From Plakobranchus ocellatus (Eukaryota; Mollusca; Gastropoda; Plakobranchidae), in the NCBI GenBank assembly GCA_019648995.1, contig BLXT01007988.1, forward strand, positions 134,383-160,235: a DNA stretch of 25,853 nt. Direction: 5' to 3'. The notes under the pieces were generated by a model. It worked only from the letters and a program-made list of their open reading frames with translations. It did not search any database and was not told where the DNA came from. Positions 25,050-25,853 of this stretch are shown one piece after another; position 1 is the first letter of the stretch; each line of letters starts with the position of its first letter. A program made the translations under genes and the position numbers.

Positions 25050-25612
25050 AGAAGAAGAAGAAGAGGAAGAGGAGGAGGAGGAGGAGGAGGAGGAGGAGGA
25101 CTAAAATCTTAATGTATCAAATGAAGAAGACAGTTTGAGTGACTTGTGAGAACTAAACGAAAACTATTGGAATGCCTGAAAATGATGGATGTACAATTAC
25201 AACGTCTTACTATAAATGAACAAAAAAATCTTGTCAAAAAATATAATAAATAATAAAAGCCCAGAGAGATTTCTGACAGATTCCTGCATTCAGAGGTAAC
25301 TACAGAGTAACAACAGAGTAACAACACACAGACATGGAGTTCTGAAGTTTCTGAACTTAATAAAAATCTTGATTGAAACCGGTTTTTACTGAATATACTT
25401 TTACTTAAGTTTTAGGTAATGGGTATGAAATACAAAAATCGTGATTGAAAAGTATTATGTCAGGGTAATTTTAGGCAGTGAAAACCACTAGACACTCACG
25501 CTTCTGGCAACTCCAGCTTGACCCTCACTGCGCACTGGTAAGGTCCAAGCTTATCCTTGAAGTTGATGACCACCTCAGGATCGCAGTCATCGCCGACAAT
25601 CACGGTGGCCAC
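5014..25612 (-). CDS. CELSR: CELSR/Flamingo adhesion GPCR, 3' part of gene (29 exons)
   Basis: This is the C-terminal 1,444 residues of a Flamingo/CELSR seven-pass cadherin, a plasma-membrane adhesion GPCR. In known relatives it forms homophilic junctional bridges and works with Frizzled, Van Gogh and Prickle in planar cell polarity and in axon and dendrite guidance. Approximate domain order, numbered from the first residue in the window: laminin-G1 end 1-122, EGF 125-162, laminin-G2 164-345, EGF 349-382, EGF 383-418, laminin-type EGF 420-525, HRM 527-590, GAIN 591-905 with GPS cleavage at 894/895, seven helices about 915-1155, tail 1156-1444. This LamG-EGF-LamG-EGF-EGF-LamEGF-HRM-GAIN-7TM order is diagnostic for CELSR. 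All 29 exons have GT donors and AG acceptors on the minus strand, and junction phases agree throughout (4,335 coding bases including TAA). The gene is 5'-truncated by the window edge: cadherin repeats, signal peptide and start codon are not present. Exon boundaries were set by eye. Confidence 0.96.
5349..5419. repeat. Purine-rich low-complexity tract
   Basis: Plus-strand GA-rich stretch (gagagggggaaggggagg and similar) inside the short intron between exons ab and ac. On the transcript strand it is a long pyrimidine tract. No regular unit. Confidence 0.8.
5506..5643 (-). CDS. CELSR: CELSR exon ab: proline-rich tail exon
   Basis: 138 bp, phase 1 in and 1 out. It reads EPALIELADRPASPELRYQP, then PVQLQHIHPTPVPNPPDVTL and PALQQS. 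Proline-rich and presumably disordered. Acceptor tgtgctcag, donor GTAGGT. Symmetric, so it can be skipped without changing the frame. Confidence 0.83.
6304..6381 (-). CDS. CELSR: CELSR exon aa: small charged, helical tail exon
   Basis: 78 bp, phase 1 in and 1 out. It reads ELAIEQLEKMKKEKEQERLG, then NNNGIE, a charged stretch likely to be helical or a short coiled coil. I recall no clear match in other CELSRs. Support is the open frame, the acceptor cattttctag, the donor GTAGGT and exact phase agreement with both neighbours. Because it is symmetric it may be a cassette exon. Confidence 0.78.
6985..7246. repeat. Diverged 134-bp tandem duplication
   Basis: Two adjacent copies about 134 bp apart. 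Each starts atcctgttttc, runs through a CT-rich tract and tttttgcaggag, then aatcatatt, an A-run, and ends at cattcaaaac or atattcaaaac. Multiple substitutions and small indels separate them, so it is not recent. In the intron between exons z and aa. Confidence 0.75.
7321..7485 (-). CDS. CELSR: CELSR exon z: acidic serine-rich tail block
   Basis: 165 bp, one base in and one out, so length is a multiple of three. It reads GGSSDSESDGGSLDRHSLEL, then ASSHSSDDEDEFDLDPNW. The D/S-D-S-x-x-S-L, S-S-H-S-S-D and acidic-then-W pattern corresponds to the conserved acidic tail block of vertebrate CELSRs. Many S/T-x-x-D/E sites suit casein kinase 2. Acceptor cgctaccag, donor GTGAGT. Confidence 0.93.
7996..8227 (-). 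CDS. CELSR: CELSR exon y: cytoplasmic tail, Ser/Thr-rich
   Basis: 232 bp, leaves one base. It reads RSALAYRHESPSAEGVRGVT, then a Ser/Thr-rich run (STTSTTSRSSNKSS), KYLQSTSSSASAGVGGKG and PYGCFEYKEKSKR. Low-complexity tail sequence comparable in place to the SYN/GRLYQPYGDSAGS region of vertebrate CELSRs. Acceptor ggtcatag, donor GTGAGT. Confidence 0.9.
8452..8547 (-). CDS. CELSR: CELSR exon x: juxtamembrane cytoplasmic tail
   Basis: 96 bp, phase 0 at both ends. It reads VRWCIKRFYYRMKGKKLEFD, then ENLTRSNSVTHS. The basic juxtamembrane segment continues LSKK-VR from exon w. The acceptor is AAG (ttttgcaaag), which is less usual, but the frame and sequence fit. Donor GTGAGT. Confidence 0.9.
8991..9159 (-). 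CDS. CELSR: CELSR exon w: transmembrane helices 6 and 7
   Basis: 169 bp, two bases in, leaves phase 0. It reads SGLLTSILLLFLVSTMWVMG (TM6), then YRSKPVHYLHGVFTF and VTAIFIFLAYIILSKK (TM7 to its cytoplasmic end). The W in TM6 and the F-L-x-Y-x-x-L-S-K end of TM7 fit CELSR. Acceptor gacgcttag, donor GTAGAG. Confidence 0.95.
9761..9840 (-). CDS. CELSR: CELSR exon v: end of helix 5 and third intracellular loop
   Basis: 80 bp, leaves two bases. It reads ITIIMFVFAARASCADKIPV, then NDVGLM. AARASC is shared with vertebrate CELSR. Acceptor gctctctag, donor GTGAGT. Confidence 0.94.
10058..10124 (-). CDS. CELSR: CELSR exon u: extracellular loop 2 and transmembrane helix 5
   Basis: 67 bp, two bases in, leaves phase 0. 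It reads FCWLSTSDGFIWSFAGPVAF, then AVV. C-W-L-S plus IWSFAGPVAFAV is almost identical to the vertebrate CELSR segment as I remember it. Acceptor tttgttcag, donor GTATGG. Confidence 0.96.
10190..10405. repeat. Minisatellite, about 50-51 bp unit, 4 copies
   Basis: The anchor a(t/g)tctagaat recurs with the first three bases ending at 10210, 10260, 10311 and 10362, each followed by a t-rich stretch and tta/tac-c-atta/gat blocks. Copies are diverged. A partial fifth unit follows. In the intron between exons t and u. Confidence 0.8.
10641..10707 (-). CDS. CELSR: CELSR exon t: transmembrane helix 4
   Basis: 67 bp, one base in, two out. It reads VIPGIIVGLAVGLYTDAYGN, then ES. The P...I.G.A.GL....YG pattern is TM4 into extracellular loop 2 of CELSR. 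Acceptor ctgtttccag, donor GTAAGT. Confidence 0.94.
11437..11590 (-). CDS. CELSR: CELSR exon s: transmembrane helix 3 and second intracellular loop
   Basis: 154 bp, leaves one base. It reads LFCRLVAISLHYFYMACFAW, then LFVEVMHIYRMLTE and AMKFYYLLGY. The Cys at the top of TM3 pairs with the one in extracellular loop 2 (exon u). HYFYMACFAWLFVE is the adhesion/secretin-type TM3 signature. Acceptor atttctgcag, donor GTAAGT. Confidence 0.95.
12059..12265 (-). CDS. CELSR: CELSR exon r: transmembrane helices 1 and 2
   Basis: 207 bp, phase 0 at both ends. After DMEALTYV comes the hydrophobic LMALSLLLLLLSFFILFTF (TM1), the loop KRLQCNWNSIRIN and TM2 (VFTIFIVDLAHAIGI), ending NKTSPE in the first extracellular loop. 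The L-T-Y-V start and the basic first loop fit CELSR. Acceptor tttcctcag, donor GTGTGT. Confidence 0.95.
12778..12928 (-). CDS. CELSR: CELSR exon q: GPS autoproteolysis motif
   Basis: 151 bp, one base in, leaves phase 0. It begins TGEWTASDCAVEATDCRV and ends EEYYVTCACKHLSTYAVIID plus IADGT. C-x-C-x-HLS-x-Y/F-A-V is the GPCR proteolysis site. The catalytic His and the Leu-Ser scissile bond are present, so self-cleavage is expected, with STYAVIID as the tethered-agonist strand. There are two more cysteines than in the standard four-Cys GPS. Acceptor catctcag, donor GTAAGT. Confidence 0.95.
12814..12819 (-). other. Predicted GPS cleavage bond Leu|Ser
   Basis: Codons for Leu 894 and Ser 895 (window numbering) in the HLS tripeptide. 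In adhesion GPCRs the chain is cut between Leu and Thr/Ser inside the GAIN domain, leaving the two fragments non-covalently joined. Cleavage is inferred from intact residues only. Confidence 0.75.
13174..13201. other. Assembly gap (28 N)
   Basis: Run of 28 N in the intron between exons p and q. The junction phases on both sides agree (AA plus G giving Lys), so no coding sequence need be missing here. Confidence 0.99.
13564..13725 (-). CDS. CELSR: CELSR exon p: GAIN subdomain B and first GPS cysteine
   Basis: 162 bp, two bases in and two out. It reads RRSKRPMTVNGPIFSLALSY, then MLHFRLSLPNNRTNLHCVRW. The strand with KRP and the first GPS Cys-x-x-Trp are recognisable. It has an N-R-T sequon. 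The acceptor is a tandem GAGCAG, so a form with one extra serine (start at 13728) would also keep the frame. Donor GTGAGT. Confidence 0.92.
14408..14513 (-). CDS. CELSR: CELSR exon o: GAIN subdomain B, start
   Basis: 106 bp, one base in and two out. It reads GPAMEGTAENNKAYFGYVVY, then RDFGKHVSMKTDSSI. The YVVYR strand corresponds to the VIIYRTL strand of vertebrate CELSR GAIN-B. Acceptor ttcctcaag (AAG, less usual), donor GTGGGC. Confidence 0.86.
14899..15042 (-). CDS. CELSR: CELSR exon n: GAIN domain, A/B transition
   Basis: 144 bp, one base in and one out. It reads VLGSDWLDLTNFTGATIPKY, then KGSVDKEVSATISPLFLSAV. It has an N-F-T sequon. Similarity to other CELSR proteins is low in this stretch, but the frame and position fit. 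Acceptor caccattag, donor GTGAGT. Confidence 0.86.
15212..15242. repeat. Poly-C run followed by (CA)n
   Basis: Fourteen C residues then about nine CA units, in the intron between exons m and n. Length is likely variable or uncertain in the assembly. Confidence 0.95.
16190..16373 (-). CDS. CELSR: CELSR exon m: GAIN subdomain A, second part
   Basis: 184 bp, leaves one base. It reads KLLVVLSNVTDEQYVEYWAE, then THLMNMFEAYIGKVVESLP. These are helices of GAIN-A with an N-V-T sequon. Acceptor ttttttgtag, donor GTAAGG. Confidence 0.9.
17164..17350 (+). pseudogene. Decayed LINE-like (non-LTR retrotransposon) coding remnant
   Basis: Plus-strand translation gives IVKRKILKW-stop-WQV, then HLAKTISQEMV in the same frame, and after a frameshift GRKRGRQRKRPISNIFEW. 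This follows the order VKRRKLxWxGHV... LAKTILQGxV ...GRxRGRQRKRWxDNIxEW, which I recall from the segment after the reverse transcriptase in many animal LINE-derived ORFs. There are in-frame stops and a frameshift, so it is dead. It lies in antisense orientation in the intron between exons l and m. No RT core or target-site duplication was seen. Confidence 0.6.
17635..17838 (-). CDS. CELSR: CELSR exon l: GAIN subdomain A, first part
   Basis: 204 bp, phase 0 at both ends. It encodes helical sequence with VVSALQNVSYTTSPIYGGD, then ILLVYRLTKVLLEYEMRQNG and SQQYRDFVQ, matching CELSR GAIN-A. It contains an N-V-S sequon. Acceptor ctctgccag; the donor GTTGGA is a weak match to consensus but is the only one that keeps the frame. 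Confidence 0.9.
18749..18843 (-). CDS. CELSR: CELSR exon k: HRM, second half
   Basis: 95 bp, leaves phase 0. It gives the last two HRM cysteines (RQCTEEESWLEPDLFSCTTD) and then GFADYEAK, the start of the linker to the GAIN domain. The W-x-x-P-x-L-x-x-C signature is conserved in HRM domains. Acceptor aaaaaacag, donor GTATGA. Confidence 0.93.
18894..19244. repeat. Nearly perfect 173-bp tandem duplication
   Basis: Bases 18894-19071 recur at 19067-19244 with a period of 173 bp and one difference that I can see (g at 18911, a at 19084). Copies share an A9 run at the start. It lies in the intron between exons j and k, just upstream of the exon k acceptor in plus coordinates and not in coding sequence. 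It is recent, or an assembly artefact. Confidence 0.93.
19277..19378 (-). CDS. CELSR: CELSR exon j: hormone receptor motif (HRM), first half
   Basis: 102 bp, one base carried in and one out. It reads SYDDCPRNYAGGMWWDKIAF, then GLEAEQDCPVGAT. The C-P...G..WW....FG...CP.G pattern is the HRM found just before the GAIN domain in many adhesion GPCRs, CELSR included. Acceptor cctcccag, donor GTGAAT. Confidence 0.94.
19426..19442. repeat. (CA)n microsatellite
   Basis: About eight AC/CA units in the intron between exons i and j. Confidence 0.9.
19776..19998 (-). CDS. CELSR: CELSR exon i: laminin-type EGF, second half
   Basis: 223 bp, leaves one base. It contains LPPESDTCLLCNCYVLGS, then TGQCYCHEGVIGRRCDQCDN, the second half of the laminin EGF unit typical of CELSR. 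After CDQCDN comes a segment longer than in the vertebrate proteins I recall, with Lys/Arg residues (MMAKRKINET) and an N-x-T glycosylation sequon, before the HRM. Acceptor tggttccag, donor GTGAGT. Confidence 0.93.
20358..20626 (-). CDS. CELSR: CELSR exon h: EGF repeat and start of laminin-type EGF
   Basis: 269 bp, leaves phase 0. It completes one EGF (TTGPQCLDIC), carries the next (KPCQNWAECKHP, then YTCECGSRQSGRYCEHQ) and starts the laminin-type EGF with CANGWWGKPICGPCNCEVDK, then GFQEMCDKNTGVCSCR. The GWWG.P.CGPCNC block is strongly characteristic of CELSR proteins. Acceptor ctctatag, donor GTGAGT. Confidence 0.96.
21094..21253 (-). CDS. CELSR: CELSR exon g: end of laminin-G2 and EGF repeat
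   Basis: 160 bp, leaves one base. It starts DILVGGSDRSSLLN, gives the LamG2 closing cysteine (EQGCVGSDVCDPNPC) and most of an EGF module ending CQDEWNHHSCQCSP. Acceptor gatccacag, donor GTGAGG. The EGF keeps Asp at the hydroxylation position, but the required aromatic is His. Confidence 0.94.
21670..21780 (-). CDS. CELSR: CELSR exon f: laminin-G2, late part
   Basis: 111 bp, phase 0 at both ends. It reads RFNMSTSVSGKTIEIVYVGT, then FGNYFSGCVK. The YVG...F.GC element is the usual end of a laminin-G domain, with the Cys paired to the one in exon g. Acceptor ccttttcag, donor GTATAT. Confidence 0.92.
22301..22453 (-). CDS. CELSR: CELSR exon e: laminin-G2, middle part
   Basis: 153 bp, phase 0 at both ends. 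It contains LSNGQVNFKYLSS and then VDNGQWHHLQVRWRDQASL. The N-G-x-W-H-x-x-x-V motif is the most conserved signature of laminin-G domains. Acceptor ctctttcag, donor GTAAGT. Confidence 0.95.
23092..23258 (-). CDS. CELSR: CELSR exon d: laminin-G2, first part
   Basis: 167 bp, leaves phase 0. It reads TIEPSRQLRGDGYLAYAEPP, then IRYPWILGVAFRTRQPKGAL and LMQVLLNSGDVTIE. The aromatic-leucine-FRTRQ-G-L pattern is the first beta-sheet of a laminin-G domain and matches CELSR LamG2 (LSLMFRTRQADGVLLQ in a vertebrate paralogue, from memory). Acceptor tttactttag, donor GTAAGT. Confidence 0.94.
23494..23527. repeat. (CT)n microsatellite
   Basis: About 16 uninterrupted TC units on the plus strand in the intron between exons c and d. 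Confidence 0.95.
24201..24275 (-). CDS. CELSR: CELSR exon c: EGF repeat between LamG1 and LamG2
   Basis: 75 bp, enters after one carried base and leaves one base. It completes the EGF begun in exon b: GTCIEGWNTFLCECPERTGG then KDCSH, giving six cysteines in the usual EGF spacing. Acceptor ttttttag, donor GTAAGT. The residue usually hydroxylated in such EGF modules (Asp/Asn two after the third Cys) is Glu here. Confidence 0.93.
24672..24973 (-). CDS. CELSR: CELSR exon b: end of laminin-G1 and start of EGF
   Basis: 302 bp, acceptor ctgttcacag, donor GTCAGT. It contains the hallmark RFLDLTGPLQVGGLPVLPD, then FVGCISDVYVEHELLDLDM and NPGCPAKNERC. This is the closing strand and disulphide of LamG1 followed by the first two cysteines of the next EGF repeat. 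It leaves one base (G) for the next exon. A long purine repeat lies just upstream in the intron (25002-25100). Confidence 0.95.
25002..25100. repeat. Compound purine microsatellite (GA)n-(AAG)n-(GGA)n
   Basis: About 99 bases of pure purine on the plus strand: (AG) units to about 25046, then AAG/GAA units, then GGA units. On the transcript strand it is a pure pyrimidine tract ending about 28 bases before the exon b acceptor. Confidence 0.96.
25500..25612 (-). CDS. CELSR: CELSR exon a: laminin-G1, middle part
   Basis: First exon in the window, 113 bp, phase 0 in and 2 out. The acceptor follows a C-rich pyrimidine tract (ccctccag) and the donor is GTGAGT. It reads VATVIVGDDCDPEVVINF, then a stretch with LGPYQCAV, matching the LamG1 segment of CELSR that carries the paired cysteines before the FLDLTGPL block. 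It cannot be the true first exon because the frame enters open and the domain is incomplete. Confidence 0.9.
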
Positions 25613-25794
25613 CTGGAGGGGGGACAGGGTCAGAAAATTTTAAAAAGCGGGCACAATAATTCAGACAAAAGCCTTTCATACATTGTTCATTCAATACATG
25701 ATTTCATTATTGTACAGAGAGCAAGAGTGTATAAACAGAAACAGAATGGAGACGAGCTGTTAGGGGTGTGAGACGGGAAAGAAGCAACGGGCAA

Positions 25795-25813
25795 AGGGAG
25801 GGAGGGAGGGAGG

Positions 25814-25853
<40 letters not shown>
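25795..25853. repeat. (GGGA)n-(GA)n microsatellite at window edge
   Basis: GGGA units followed by GA units that run off the end of the window, in the intron upstream of exon a. Its full length is not visible. Confidence 0.95.

Larger units (their letters stand above)
8228..25499 (-). other. Introns between CELSR exons a to y: content
   Basis: All these introns are AT-rich, 217 bp (9841-10057) to 1,261 bp (16374-17634) long, and apart from the repeats and LINE remnant listed separately I see nothing in them. The larger ones with nothing recognisable are 17839-18748, 15043-16189 (beyond the C/CA repeat), 13726-14407, 10708-11436, 22454-23091 and 9160-9760. Confidence 0.7.

Noticed and set aside
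24843..25112. Plus-strand open frame with a long Arg/Glu repeat and poly-Gly
   Set aside because: It is the purine microsatellite read in frame, overlapping exon b in antisense.

Overview
The window is eukaryotic genomic DNA. It is visibly AT-rich, with long homopolymer runs, many microsatellites, a 28-base run of N (an assembly gap) and a gene cut into many short exons by GT-AG introns. One gene fills about 20.6 kb of the minus strand: the 3' two-fifths or so of a single-copy-type CELSR / Flamingo (Starry night) gene, an adhesion GPCR with cadherin repeats that acts in planar cell polarity and neurite guidance. I traced 29 coding exons from 25612 down to 5014. Every exon junction keeps the reading frame, and they join into 1,444 codons plus a TAA stop. 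The short introns (about 0.2-1.3 kb), base composition and (GA)n/(CT)n/(CA)n repeats suggest an invertebrate, perhaps a mollusc or another lophotrochozoan. That phylum call is inference; the sequence does not settle it.

Reading with the gene (right to left): the end of laminin-G domain 1 (exons at 25500-25612 and 24672-24973), an EGF repeat (24201-24275), laminin-G domain 2 (23092-21094), two more EGF repeats (21094-20358), a laminin-type EGF (20358-19776), the hormone-receptor motif HRM (19277-18749), the GAIN domain (17635-13564), the GPS autoproteolysis motif (12778-12928), the seven-helix domain (12265-8991) and a Ser/acidic cytoplasmic tail (8547-5014). The cadherin repeats, signal peptide and promoter lie outside the window beyond 25853.

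Below 5014 there are about 5 kb of AT-rich DNA with no supportable coding gene. It is probably 3' UTR and intergenic DNA, with an (AT)n repeat and several candidate minus-strand AATAAA signals. A possible alternative terminal exon at 4541-4556 would replace the stop that sits inside a GTAAGT donor.

The introns hold a 173-bp nearly perfect tandem duplication, a roughly 50-bp minisatellite, an older 134-bp duplication, a decayed LINE-like coding remnant on the plus strand and several simple repeats. I found no RNA gene, CRISPR array, prokaryotic operon or intact mobile element. I see no sign of a previously undescribed system; the points of interest are details of this CELSR gene and its introns.
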